This document shows, one piece after another, positions 22,015 to 30,702 of a DNA stretch of 64,000 nt. Origin of the DNA: Tardiphaga sp. 709 (GTDB lineage: Bacteria > Pseudomonadota > Alphaproteobacteria > Rhizobiales > Xanthobacteraceae); NCBI RefSeq assembly GCF_032401055.1, contig NZ_CP135529.1, positions 3,532,501-3,596,500 of the forward strand, written 5' to 3'. A model generated the notes under the pieces. The model was not told the origin of the DNA and made no database searches. It saw only the letters and a list, made by a program, of their open reading frames with translations. Every line of letters starts with the position of its first letter. Position 1 is the first letter of the stretch. The translations under genes were made by a program, and so were the position numbers.

Positions 22015-22617
22015 TCAAACAGCCTTCAGTCCGATCCGCGGTTCATCCGACGGGCTCTGCGTCCACAATCGTTCCAGATTGTAGAATTCGCGAACCTCTG
22101 GCCGGAAGACATGCAAAATGACTTCGCCGGTATCGATCAGCACCCAATCGCAATTGGACAGGCCTTCGACATGCAGCTTCTTCTGGCCGGCTTCCTTGAG
22201 ACCCTTGGCAACATTTTCGGCCACCGCACCGACATGGCGATTCGACCGGCCTGTCGTCACGATCATGTAGTCGGAGAAGGCCGACTTGCCGCGCAGGTCG
22301 ATGGTCACCGTTTCCTCGGCCTTCATGTCGTCAAGGCGAGCGAGAACGAGATTGAGCGTTTCGGTCGCGCTGTCGCGCAGCGGTGCTGCTGCAGCGGATT
22401 TCTTCGCTTTGGGCGCAGCAATCTTCTTCGGAATGGCAGCCTTTGGAGCGGCCTTTGCGGCAGCAGGCTTGGTAGCGGCCTTCGGCTTTGCGGATTTTGA
22501 CGCGGCGGCCTTTTTCGGCGCGGCAGTCTTCTTTACCGAAGTGGGTTTCTTGGGCGAAGCGGTCGCTTTAGGAGAAGCGGCCTTGGACGAGGCTTTCTTG
22601 GCGCCCGTCTTGGACAA
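22015..22617 (-). CDS. rsfS: Ribosome silencing factor RsfS with a histone-H1-like N-terminal tail
   Basis: RsfS binds ribosomal protein L14 and blocks subunit joining when nutrients are scarce. The conserved domain starts near residue 85 (ETLNLVLARLDDMKAE) and has VTIDLRGKSAFSDYMIVTTG, NCDWVLIDTGEVILHVF and REFYNLERLW. Unusually, about 80 residues of almost pure Lys/Ala/Pro/Ser precede it. The only start available for the tail is TTG at 22617; no Met lies between the tail and the domain. Between rlmH and nadD, as often. Confidence 0.88.
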   Translation of the reverse strand: MSKTGAKKASSKAASPKATASPKKPTSVKKTAAPKKAAASKSAKPKAATKPAAAKAAPKAAIPKKIAAPKAKKSAAAAPLRDSATETLNLVLARLDDMKAEETVTIDLRGKSAFSDYMIVTTGRSNRHVGAVAENVAKGLKEAGQKKLHVEGLSNCDWVLIDTGEVILHVFRPEVREFYNLERLWTQSPSDEPRIGLKAV

Positions 22618-22761
22618 TACAGAAGTGGCCAGAGGACCATTCCTTTCACTGTATTGGGACGCCGAATCCGACGCCCGGTGAGATCAAGTATGCATGTGGG
22701 AATGCCGGATTCAATATTCCAGCGCCCGCCCTATAGCACTTATCGGGCGAGTGTTGTGGAA

Positions 22762-23403
22762 TTACGTCTTCCAGCTGCCATCCGGGTTCCGCAGCCGGGT
22801 GGAGGACAGATTCAGCTTCAAACCGGTCAGAAATACCCATGCGGGAGGCTTCATGTCGGCCAATGACCCAGCGTCCTGCTCCGGTATCCGGTAACGGCCG
22901 AGGGCCTGGGCCGCGGTCGATGCCAGTCCCTGGAAGCTCTGCGGCGGCCGGTCGATGACCGCAAAGGGCACCTCTCCGGCAATCACCTGCCAACTCTCCC
23001 AGCGGTGAAACTGGGCGAGATTGTCGGCACCCATGATCCAGACAAATCGTGCTTGCGAACATCGACGTCGGAGGTAGCTGATGGTGTCGACGGTATAGCG
23101 CGTACCGATGACACTCTCGAGACAGGTGACATCGATGCGCGGATGATCGGCCATCGCCTTCGCAGCAGCCGCGCGCTCGGCGAGATCGTGCAGATTGCGT
23201 TGATCCTTCAGCGGATTGCCCGGCGAGACCAGCCACCAGACGCGATCGAGCTGCAACCGTTTCATCGCGAACAGGCTGATGGCCCGATGCGCGGCATGCG
23301 GCGGATTGAACGATCCGCCAAGCAGACCGATCCGCATGCCGGGACTATGTGGCGGTATGCCCTGCGCCGGCGGGACTGAATGCAAATCCAATTCAGTCTC
23401 CAC
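22762..23403 (-). CDS. nadD: Nicotinate-nucleotide adenylyltransferase
   Basis: Enzyme of NAD synthesis that adenylates nicotinate mononucleotide. The nucleotidyltransferase motif [15 protein letters not shown] is at residues 27-41 of the long form, and the C-terminal SSTRLR (the ISSTxxR-type signature) is present. The frame begins with GTG at 23403 (213 residues); an ATG at 23337 gives a shorter, equally plausible form starting MRIGLLGG. It lies 18 bp downstream of proA. Confidence 0.95.
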   Translation of the reverse strand: METELDLHSVPPAQGIPPHSPGMRIGLLGGSFNPPHAAHRAISLFAMKRLQLDRVWWLVSPGNPLKDQRNLHDLAERAAAAKAMADHPRIDVTCLESVIGTRYTVDTISYLRRRCSQARFVWIMGADNLAQFHRWESWQVIAGEVPFAVIDRPPQSFQGLASTAAQALGRYRIPEQDAGSLADMKPPAWVFLTGLKLNLSSTRLRNPDGSWKT

Positions 23404-23421
23404 GCGCCGAAAAGCACATGA

Positions 23422-24714
23422 TCACGGCCGGGTCTGCCCAGTGCCGTGAATGCGATATTTGAAACTGGTGAGCTGCTCGGCACCGACCGGGCCGCGCGCA
23501 TGGAATTTGCCGGTGGCGATTCCGATTTCCGCACCGAAGCCGAATTCACCGCCGTCGGCAAACTGCGTCGAGGCGTTATGCAGTACAATCGCCGAATCCA
23601 CTTCGTTGAGAAACTTCGTGGCCACCGCGACGTCCTCGGTGACGATCGCGTCGGTGTGATGCGAGCCGTGATCGCGAATATGCGCGAGCGCATCATCGAC
23701 ACCATCGACGACCCTGGCCGAGATGATCGCATCCTCGTATTCGGTGTCCCAATCCTCGTCCGTTGCAGGCTTTACGCGCGCATCGGCCTGCTGCACAGCG
23801 GCGTCGCCGCGCACCTCGCAGCCGGCATCAATCAGCATTTCCACCAAAGGCTTCAGATGCGTGCCCGCGACTGCGCGGTCAATCAGCAGTGTTTCCGTTG
23901 CGCCGCAGACACCGGGGCGACGCATCTTCGCATTCAGCACGATCGACTTCGCCATTTCGAGCTTGGCGGCATGATCGACATAGGTGTGATTGACGCCTTC
24001 GAGATGGGCGAACACCGGCACGCGCGCTTCGGCCTCGACGCGCGCAACCAGGCTCTTGCCGCCGCGAGGCACGATCACATCGACACCGCCATTGAGGCCG
24101 GTGAGCAGCAATCCGACCGCCGCACGATCTCGCGTCGGCACCAGCGTGATCGCGGCTTCCGGCAGTCCGGCTTCACGCAGGCCCTGCGCCAGACATTCGT
24201 GAATCGCACGGCAAGAGCGGAAACTGTCCGAGCCGCCGCGCAGGATCACGGCATTGCCGGACTTCAGGCACAGCACGCCGGCATCCGCCGCGACATTCGG
24301 ACGGCTCTCGAAAATCACCGCAACGACGCCGAGCGGCACCCGCACGCGCTCGATGGTCATGCCATTCGGCCGCTGCCAGCTCTCGGTGACGGCGCCGACG
24401 GGATCGGCGATGTCATGGATGACGCGGATGCCATCCGCCATCGCGTGCACGCGCGCCTCGGTCAGGGTCAACCGATCAATAAAGGCCGATGTGGCGCCAT
24501 TGGTGCGCACCTCGGCCACATCCTCGGCATTGGCCAACAGAATCGCCGGCGCTCCGGCGCGGATCGCGCGTTCCATGGCCTCAAGCGCCCGGTTCTTTTG
24601 CTCCGTTGGAGCCACCGCCAACGCACGCGCCGCCGCACGGGCGCTCCGGGCGAGATCGTTCATCAGGACAGGCAAATCTGCCGATCCGTCGATGGCTTTC
24701 AGCGAGGCGGTCAT
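23422..24714 (-). CDS. proA: Gamma-glutamyl phosphate reductase
   Basis: Second enzyme of proline synthesis (430 residues), reducing gamma-glutamyl phosphate with NADPH to glutamate semialdehyde. It has the aldehyde-dehydrogenase-like fold, with [20 protein letters not shown] (about residues 134-153), VPRGGKSLV and the catalytic Cys in [14 protein letters not shown]. It is the first gene of the leftward block running through to ctpA. Confidence 0.97.
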   Translation of the reverse strand: MTASLKAIDGSADLPVLMNDLARSARAAARALAVAPTEQKNRALEAMERAIRAGAPAILLANAEDVAEVRTNGATSAFIDRLTLTEARVHAMADGIRVIHDIADPVGAVTESWQRPNGMTIERVRVPLGVVAVIFESRPNVAADAGVLCLKSGNAVILRGGSDSFRSCRAIHECLAQGLREAGLPEAAITLVPTRDRAAVGLLLTGLNGGVDVIVPRGGKSLVARVEAEARVPVFAHLEGVNHTYVDHAAKLEMAKSIVLNAKMRRPGVCGATETLLIDRAVAGTHLKPLVEMLIDAGCEVRGDAAVQQADARVKPATDEDWDTEYEDAIISARVVDGVDDALAHIRDHGSHHTDAIVTEDVAVATKFLNEVDSAIVLHNASTQFADGGEFGFGAEIGIATGKFHARGPVGAEQLTSFKYRIHGTGQTRP

Positions 24715-24790
24715 AAGGGGCTCAAATTAGCGGAATAGGACTATTCCTCCCAAAATAGGGACTCATGGGAGCAAGGTCAAAGCGTGTTCG

Positions 24791-25711
24791 CTACCATCCT
24801 GCCGCTGTGCGCTCGCGGATCGATTGCGCCACGAGCTGGATGCCGCGGTAAAGCGCGCGACCGGCCGGCGACAGGTCACGCCCGACGCGACGGATCAGAT
24901 ACAGATCGCGCTCGATGGCGGGATCGAGCAGCCTGCGGAAGGTCAGCACGGGGTGGTCCGTCGCCGGCAACGCCAGACCTGGCAATGGCGCCACGCCGAC
25001 GCCGGCCTCGACCATGGCGAGCAGGGTCGCCGGGTGTTCGGCCTCATGCAGCGGGTTGCTACGCCCCAGTTCCTGCAGACCGCGTTCCATTTCCAGCCGG
25101 ATGCCGGTGCCGGTCGCCATTGCGATCATGCCTGCAGCGACGCCGTCCATCCAGTTCACGGTGCTTTGTGACGCCAGCTGATGATCCCGCCGCATCACCA
25201 GCGCAAAACGGTCGGTCAGCAGCTTCGTCGCGTCAAGATCCGCATCCTCACCCGGCACATTGGCGATGCCGAGCTCGGCGTCGCCGCTGCGCAGCCCGGC
25301 AATGATCTGATGCCGTGACACTTCCTTGAGCGTCACGCTCACCATGGGATATTCGCGCTGGAAGTTCGCCAACACCACCGGCATCAGACGCAACGCCACC
25401 GACGGCACACAGGCTACCGTAACGTGGCCGCGGCGATGCTCACGCAGGTCTCGCAAATCCTGGATCTGGTGATCGAGATCCGCCAGCAGGCGCTGGATTC
25501 CCGGGAGGAATTCGACACCGACCTTGCTGAGCTGAACGCTGCGTGTCGTCCGGTCCAGCAGCCGAACCTGCAACTCATCCTCGAGCTGGCGAACGGCCTG
25601 GCTGAGGGCGGACTGGGAGACGCCAAGTTTCCGCGCGGCTCGGCTGAAACTGCCAGCCTGAACCACCTCGACGAAGGCACGGAGTTGCCGAAGGTCGATA
25701 TTCATAAGCAT
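24791..25711 (-). CDS. LysR family transcriptional regulator
   Basis: Regulator of 306 residues. The N-terminal winged helix-turn-helix is classic: LRQLRAFVEVVQAGSFSRAA (residues 7-26), then KLGVSQSALSQAVRQLEDEL. The effector-binding domain covers about 95-300. It is divergent from the ABC/rut operon, 135 bp away, and is the natural candidate to regulate it. The usual RutR (TetR family) is not seen here. Two adjacent ATG codons (25711, 25705) could both serve as start. Confidence 0.93.
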   Translation of the reverse strand: MLMNIDLRQLRAFVEVVQAGSFSRAARKLGVSQSALSQAVRQLEDELQVRLLDRTTRSVQLSKVGVEFLPGIQRLLADLDHQIQDLRDLREHRRGHVTVACVPSVALRLMPVVLANFQREYPMVSVTLKEVSRHQIIAGLRSGDAELGIANVPGEDADLDATKLLTDRFALVMRRDHQLASQSTVNWMDGVAAGMIAMATGTGIRLEMERGLQELGRSNPLHEAEHPATLLAMVEAGVGVAPLPGLALPATDHPVLTFRRLLDPAIERDLYLIRRVGRDLSPAGRALYRGIQLVAQSIRERTAAGW

Positions 25712-25717
25712 TACAGA

Positions 25718-25757
25718 TAAATATATCTATTTTTCCCGACTTGTTAATGAAATTAAC
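25718..25757. promoter_or_regulatory. Operator-like sites in the LysR/ABC-rut divergent promoter
   Basis: GTTAAT-GAA-ATTAAC at 25743-25757 is a perfect 6-bp inverted repeat. The AT-rich ATAAATATATCTAT just beside it also has dyad character and fits the T-N11-A form of LysR boxes. Both lie in the 135-bp gap between the divergent genes, next to the LysR start. Binding by this LysR protein is inference. Confidence 0.5.
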
Positions 25758-25846
25758 GGGTGCAAGAATTTTATGCGACAAATCGCTGCGGCTAAAAACT
25801 ATGCAGCGCACCATCTGACATCGGCAATGGCGGCGAGGACAGAGGC

Positions 25847-26860
25847 ATGATCGACAGGCGCAACCTACTCAAATATTCGCTCATCGGCGCCGCAGCGGCG
25901 CCGTTTGCAGGCCTGGGAGGCCCGGCCTTTGCCGCCGGCCGCAAGGTTCTGGTGTCCGAAGCCATCCGGCTCGGCATGTATGCCTCGCTCTATGTCGCCG
26001 CCGACAAAAGCTTGTTCGCCAAGCATGGCCTCGACACCGACCTGTCGACCGCGGGCGGCATCGCTCTGCCGGTGCCGATCCTGCTGTCCGGCCGTGGCCA
26101 GATCGGCGTCACCAGCCCTGGCATGTCCGTTAATGCCACCCGTGAAGGCGGCAAGATCAAGAATATCGCCAAGATCGTCGGCGGCGTGTCGATGTGGGGA
26201 ATGACCCGCCCGGACACCAAGATCACTACCATCGATGATCTCCGCGGCAAGACCATCGCGACGCTGAAATTTCCGTCCTCGACGATCCAGGTCCCGACTT
26301 ACGCGATGAAGACGGTCGGCAAGTTCGACCCCAAGGAAGCCGGCGTCACCTTCCTGGAATTGCCGCCGGGCGCCCAGGCCGCAGCCGTCAAAGATGGCCG
26401 TGCCGACATCGCCACCGCATTCGAATGGGACATCAGCATCGGCGCCGAACAGTTTGGCCTCGTACCGTCGCTATCATTTGCCGATCTGCTTGGTCCGCTG
26501 TGTTTCACGACGGCCATGACCACCGAAGACGTGATCGCCTCCAACCCGGAGGCGCTGCAAGGCTTCTGTAACGCCATCGCCGAGGCGCAGAAGATGATGC
26601 ACGAGAACAACGCCGTCTTCACCGAGGTTGCAGAGAAGTACTTTCCGAAAGTCTCGCCGTCGGTCGTCGGAAATGCGACGAAGAACTTCTTTGGCAGCAA
26701 GACGGCTATCCCGAAAAACCCGACCATCTCCGTCGAGGAATGGGATCGCGCGATGTTGCTCGAACAAGGCGGTGGCGCCGTCTCAACGACGCTTCCCTAT
26801 GCACAAATGGTCGACAATCGCTTCGCCGAGAAAGCGACCAAAGAATTCGGATTGGCGTGA
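25847..26860 (+). CDS. ABC transporter substrate-binding protein (NMT1/THI5/SsuA-like), Tat signal
   Basis: Periplasmic binding protein of 337 residues. The N-terminus [17 protein letters not shown] fits a twin-arginine signal, with cleavage near PAFAAG (residue 27-30). The mature part has the NMT1/THI5-like fold: [20 protein letters not shown] (about 42-61) and [15 protein letters not shown]. Relatives bind taurine, sulfonates, nitrate or thiamine pyrimidine precursors. Its stop codon shares one base with the rutB start. Together with rutBCD, a pyrimidine or pyrimidine-breakdown ligand is plausible, but this is inference. Confidence 0.9.
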   Translation: MIDRRNLLKYSLIGAAAAPFAGLGGPAFAAGRKVLVSEAIRLGMYASLYVAADKSLFAKHGLDTDLSTAGGIALPVPILLSGRGQIGVTSPGMSVNATREGGKIKNIAKIVGGVSMWGMTRPDTKITTIDDLRGKTIATLKFPSSTIQVPTYAMKTVGKFDPKEAGVTFLELPPGAQAAAVKDGRADIATAFEWDISIGAEQFGLVPSLSFADLLGPLCFTTAMTTEDVIASNPEALQGFCNAIAEAQKMMHENNAVFTEVAEKYFPKVSPSVVGNATKNFFGSKTAIPKNPTISVEEWDRAMLLEQGGGAVSTTLPYAQMVDNRFAEKATKEFGLA

Positions 26861-27588
26861 TGTCGGTTTCAACCAGCTTTCCGCCTGAACGGCGCTACGT
26901 CACCTTGCCCGCACGCCCCGAGCCGCTGCGGCTCGCGGTCGAGGAGACCGCAGTCATCGTCGTCGACATGCAGAACGCCTACGCGTCGCCGAACGGCTAT
27001 CTGGATCTCGCGGGCTTCGACGTGACCGGCGCCAAGGCAGCGATCGTGGCCGTCAAGGAGACGCTGGAGGTCGCGCGCGAGGCCGGCGTCACCGTGATCT
27101 ACTTCCAGAACGGCTGGGACGCCGACTATGTCGAGGCCGGCGGTCCGGGATCCCCGAACTGGCACAAATCGAACGCACTCAAGACCATGCGCGCGCGCCC
27201 GGAATTACAAGGCAGCCTGCTCGCCAAGGGTGGCTGGGACTATGCGCTCGTGGATGAACTCCAGCCACAGCCCGGCGACATCGTGGTGCCGAAGCCGCGC
27301 TATAGCGGTTTCTTCAACAGCCAGTTCGACAGCATCCTGCGCGCGCGCGGTATCCGCAACCTGGTGTTCTGCGGGGTTGCCACCAATGTCTGCGTGGAAT
27401 CGACCCTGCGCGACGGCTTCCATCTCGAATATTTCGGCGTGATGCTCGAAGACGCCACGCACCAGGCCGGCCCCGACTACGTCCAGAAGGCGGCCGTCTT
27501 CAACATCGAAACCTTCTTCGGCTGGGTTTCCAGCACGGCCGATTTCCGCCGCGCTTTCGCGCAGACCGAACCATCCACGAAAACCTGA
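26860..27588 (+). CDS. rutB: Ureidoacrylate amidohydrolase RutB
   Basis: Isochorismatase-fold cysteine hydrolase of 242 residues that, in the Rut pathway, cuts (peroxy)ureidoacrylate into carbamate and aminoacrylate. It matches E. coli RutB closely along its whole length from memory: [56 protein letters not shown] and the catalytic Cys in [14 protein letters not shown]. The catalytic Asp (VVDMQN) is present. The start at 26860 overlaps the upstream stop; a longer frame upstream lies inside the SBP gene and is rejected. Confidence 0.95.
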   Translation: MSVSTSFPPERRYVTLPARPEPLRLAVEETAVIVVDMQNAYASPNGYLDLAGFDVTGAKAAIVAVKETLEVAREAGVTVIYFQNGWDADYVEAGGPGSPNWHKSNALKTMRARPELQGSLLAKGGWDYALVDELQPQPGDIVVPKPRYSGFFNSQFDSILRARGIRNLVFCGVATNVCVESTLRDGFHLEYFGVMLEDATHQAGPDYVQKAAVFNIETFFGWVSSTADFRRAFAQTEPSTKT

Positions 27589-27595
27589 GGATCCC

Positions 27596-27982
27596 ATGAC
27601 AGATCGCGCGATCATTCCGCCCGGCACTCATCCGCCGCTCGCACCTTACTCGCCCGGCATGATGGCCGACGGCGTGATCTATGTGTCCGGCACGCTGGCC
27701 TTCGACAAGAATAACGACGTCGTTCATGTCGGCGATGCGGCGGCGCAGACCCGGCACATCCTGGAGACGATCAAAAGCGTGCTGGAGACCGCAGGCGCGA
27801 CCATGGCCGACGTCACCTTCAACTCCATCTTCGTCACCGACTGGGCCAACTATGCCGCCGTCAATAAAGTCTATGCCGAATACTTCCCCGGCGAGAAGGC
27901 CGCCCGCTACTGCATCCAATGCGGATTGGTGAAACCGGATTGCCTCGTCGAGATCGCGTCGATCGCACACAAGCGAGCTTGA
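27596..27982 (+). CDS. rutC: Aminoacrylate deaminase RutC (RidA family)
   Basis: RidA/YjgF-family protein of 128 residues, acting on 3-aminoacrylate in the Rut pathway. [22 protein letters not shown] (about residues 14-35, conserved core) and [20 protein letters not shown] are shared with E. coli RutC, as are [19 protein letters not shown] and the Arg-Cys pair of the active site (ARYCIQC). It lies 7 bp after rutB. Confidence 0.94.
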   Translation: MTDRAIIPPGTHPPLAPYSPGMMADGVIYVSGTLAFDKNNDVVHVGDAAAQTRHILETIKSVLETAGATMADVTFNSIFVTDWANYAAVNKVYAEYFPGEKAARYCIQCGLVKPDCLVEIASIAHKRA

Positions 27983-27983
27983 T

Positions 27984-28775
27984 GTGACGACCATCGAAGC
28001 CACCCAGGTCAATGTCGAGCGGCGGCTGATGCCGGCGGTCCTGCGGATCGCGCTGCTGCAAGTGGCACTCCTAGCTCTGTTACTTGCAGCCTGGGAAATT
28101 GCGATCAGCTTCAAATGGATCGCTGTCTATCTCTACGGACGGCCAAGCGGCATCTTCGCCAAGGCCTCTGTTCTGATCGCCAACGGAGAACTCCTGCGCG
28201 ACGCCGCACTGACTGCCTGGGAAGCCATCGCCGGATTCCTGATCGGCACCATCGCCGGCAGCGCCGTTGGTCTGCTGCTCTGGCTGTTTCCAACCAGCGC
28301 AGCGGTACTGCGCCCCTATCTCATCGCTCTCAACGGTCTGCCGAAGATCGCACTCGCACCCTTGATTATCGTGTGGTTCGGAATCGGCATCTCGTCGAAG
28401 ATCGCCATCGCCGCCATCATCACCTTCATCGTCGCGGTGATCACCGCCCAACAAGGCGCCAAGGAAGTCGATAGCGACCTGATTAAATTGATGCGCTCGC
28501 TCGGTGCCAGCCGATGGAAGACCTGGCGAACCGTCGTCATTCCGGGCGCCATGCCCTGGATCGTGTCCGCCTTCCGTCTCAATGTCGGCTTCGCGCTGAT
28601 CGGCGCAGTGGTCGGCGAGTATATCGCCTCGAAAGAGGGTCTCGGCTACATGATCTACTACGCCGGCGTGCTCTACGATTTGAACGCCGTGTGGGTTGGC
28701 ATCGCCGCGCTCATGGCAGTGGCACTGCTGATGTACGGCGCGATCGACATTCTCGAACGCCGCCTGCGCTTCTGA
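27984..28775 (+). CDS. ABC transporter permease
   Basis: Inner-membrane permease of the SsuC/TauC type, 263 residues with about six transmembrane segments. The cytoplasmic EAA loop, which contacts the ATPase, is seen in LMRSLGASRWKTWRTVVIPG (about residues 169-188). The start is GTG, one base after the rutC stop, showing tight coupling to the rut genes. It pairs with the SBP and the ATPase of the same operon. Confidence 0.93.
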   Translation: MTTIEATQVNVERRLMPAVLRIALLQVALLALLLAAWEIAISFKWIAVYLYGRPSGIFAKASVLIANGELLRDAALTAWEAIAGFLIGTIAGSAVGLLLWLFPTSAAVLRPYLIALNGLPKIALAPLIIVWFGIGISSKIAIAAIITFIVAVITAQQGAKEVDSDLIKLMRSLGASRWKTWRTVVIPGAMPWIVSAFRLNVGFALIGAVVGEYIASKEGLGYMIYYAGVLYDLNAVWVGIAALMAVALLMYGAIDILERRLRF

Positions 28776-28806
28776 TTTTTCATCACTCGAACACGCAAGA
28801 CCAGCA

Positions 28807-29607
28807 ATGCCCTATGCCAGCGGCGGTGACGCCGACATCTATTACGAAACTCATGGACACGGAACGGCGATCCTCATGTCGGCTGGCATGGGCGGTAGCG
28901 GATCGTTCTGGGCGCCGCAGCTGAACGCCCTTGCGCAACACCACCAAGTTATCCTCTACGACCACGTCGGCACTGGCCGTAGCGCGACTAACAGCGCACC
29001 ACCGCGATCGATTGCGGGCATGGCCGACGACATCGCGCATGTGCTCGACCACGCTGGCGTCAGCGATGCCCATGTGGTGGGCCATGCCATCGGCGGCATC
29101 GTCGGAATTGAACTTGCCCTGCGCAATCCCGCACGCTTGCGCAGTCTGGTGGTGGTGAACGGCTGGAGCCGGGCCGATCCATTCCTGCGACGCTGCTTCG
29201 AAGTTCGCAAGCAGATCCTGAATCAATCGGGTCCGAAAGCATATGTGCGGGCGCAGCCGCTGTTCCTCTATCCGCCACGATGGATTTCCGACAATGCCGC
29301 GCAACTGGACGCCGAGGAAGAACGTATCCTCGCGCACTTCCCGGCAGCTGCCACGATGAATGCGCGCATCGACATGTTTCTCGCCTTTGATCCCGGCGAC
29401 GCCCTCGCGACCATTACAACGCCGACACTGCTGGCCTCGTCGCGGGATGACAGCCTGGTACCGGCCTATCTCTCGCAACAACTGGCCACCGCTATTCCGG
29501 GCGCACGCGTGCGCGAGGTGGAATGGGGCGCCCATGCCTTCACCGCTGTGACTCCCGATGTTTTCAATAACATGCTGCTCGGCTTCTGCAGCGAGGTGGA
29601 TGCATGA
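28807..29607 (+). CDS. rutD: Aminoacrylate hydrolase RutD-like
   Basis: Alpha/beta-hydrolase fold protein of 266 residues. The nucleophile elbow reads VGHAIGGIVGIELAL, with Ala where a Ser nucleophile normally sits; E. coli RutD has the same kind of Ser-to-Ala elbow (GHALG). LYDHVGTGRS and the C-terminal WGAHAFT are also RutD-like. RutD is thought to speed aminoacrylate hydrolysis. Its stop overlaps the ATPase start by 4 bp. Confidence 0.88.
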   Translation: MPYASGGDADIYYETHGHGTAILMSAGMGGSGSFWAPQLNALAQHHQVILYDHVGTGRSATNSAPPRSIAGMADDIAHVLDHAGVSDAHVVGHAIGGIVGIELALRNPARLRSLVVVNGWSRADPFLRRCFEVRKQILNQSGPKAYVRAQPLFLYPPRWISDNAAQLDAEEERILAHFPAAATMNARIDMFLAFDPGDALATITTPTLLASSRDDSLVPAYLSQQLATAIPGARVREVEWGAHAFTAVTPDVFNNMLLGFCSEVDA

Positions 29608-30416
29608 ACGTCATGACGCAAATCGAAACGTCGCCATCCACATCCGCTGTGCTCAAGGCCGAACAGGTCGGCGCATCCTTCGGAAGCGGCAAGCAGTATG
29701 TCGAAGCTATCCGCGACGTCAGCTTTGAACTGCGGCAGGGCGAAACCTTGGCCATTGTCGGCCCGTCCGGCTGTGGCAAGTCCACATTGTTCAATGTCAT
29801 TGCGGGTTTGCTGAAGCCGACACGGGGGCATGTCGAGGTCGGGGGCATCCGCGTCGATGATGCCGCAGGGCATGTCGGCTATATGCTCCAGAAGGATCTG
29901 CTGCTGCCGTGGCGCTCCGTCATCGACAATGTGATGCTTGGCTTGGAGGTACGCGGCGCGCCGCGGCAGACCTCTCGCGAAATTGCCATGAAATTGATCC
30001 GCGCCTACGGCCTCGCCGGTTTCGAGAACGCCAAGCCCGCAACCTTGTCAGGCGGCATGCGCCAGCGCGTGGCAATCATGCGCACGCTGGCGTTCGATCC
30101 GCAGGTGATCCTGCTCGATGAGCCATTCTCGGCGCTGGACTTCCAGACCCGCCTGCTGCTGCAAGCCGACGTGTCGCGCATCATCGCCGAAAACGGCAAG
30201 AGCGCCATTCTTGTCACCCATGACATCGGCGAAGCCATCGCCATGGCCGACCGGGTTCTAGTGCTCAGCGCGCGGCCGGCGACCGTGCGGGCGCTGCACA
30301 TCATCGACCTGCCCAAGGCAGGCCGCGATCCCGTGGCGCTACGCACCGACGCTGCCTTCCAGTCCTATTTCGCCAATATCTGGGCCGACCTGGAAATGCC
30401 TGCCACGGCCGCGTGA
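29604..30416 (+). CDS. ABC transporter ATP-binding protein
   Basis: SsuB/TauB-type ATPase of 270 residues. Walker A GPSGCGKST is near residues 52-60, the Q-loop YMLQKDLLLPWRSV near 93-106, signature LSGGMRQRVAIMRTL near 148-162, Walker B VILLDEPFSALD near 171-182 and the switch His in ILVTHDIGEA. It is the last gene of the six-gene operon and energises import through the adjacent permease. Confidence 0.95.
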   Translation: MNVMTQIETSPSTSAVLKAEQVGASFGSGKQYVEAIRDVSFELRQGETLAIVGPSGCGKSTLFNVIAGLLKPTRGHVEVGGIRVDDAAGHVGYMLQKDLLLPWRSVIDNVMLGLEVRGAPRQTSREIAMKLIRAYGLAGFENAKPATLSGGMRQRVAIMRTLAFDPQVILLDEPFSALDFQTRLLLQADVSRIIAENGKSAILVTHDIGEAIAMADRVLVLSARPATVRALHIIDLPKAGRDPVALRTDAAFQSYFANIWADLEMPATAA

Positions 30417-30472
30417 AGCGTCAAAGCTGTAGCTGATTGTTGTGGCTGAGACATATGACGCCGAAGCGCAAA

Positions 30473-30548
30473 TGGTGCCGCAAACAGGACTCGAACCTGT
30501 GACCCCGTCATTACGAATGACGTGCTCTACCAACTGAGCTATTGCGGC
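30473..30548 (-). tRNA. tRNA-Thr (anticodon CGT)
   Basis: On the minus strand a full cloverleaf folds: acceptor GCCGCAA/TTGCGGC, D arm GCTC..GAGC, anticodon stem CGTCA/TGACG with loop TTCGTAA (anticodon CGT), and T arm with GGTTCGAGTCC. The discriminator is A, and CCA is encoded (30473-30475). Decodes ACG. Confidence 0.97.
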
Positions 30549-30702
30549 GAACCAAGCGGCGATTCGGCTTTTCGGCCGAAAACGCTGGGGCATCTGATAT
30601 CGCCCGGGGCTCCGCTTTGCAAGAAGCCGAGACGTCTCCGGCGACCGAAAAGCTGAGCGAACCACCCGCCGAAACCGGCCACTTCGGCCTGAATCAGGGG
30701 CG

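Noticed and set aside
22360-22617. Separate histone-H1-like gene
   Set aside because: The Lys/Ala-rich stretch continues in frame, without a stop, into the RsfS domain.
23446-24738. A 430-codon frame antisense to proA
   Set aside because: Complement of proA codons; no recognisable motifs and no ribosome-binding site.
30473-30548. tRNA-Thr as an island insertion site
   Set aside because: No repeated tRNA 3' end and no integrase are seen nearby; conserved hem genes follow directly.
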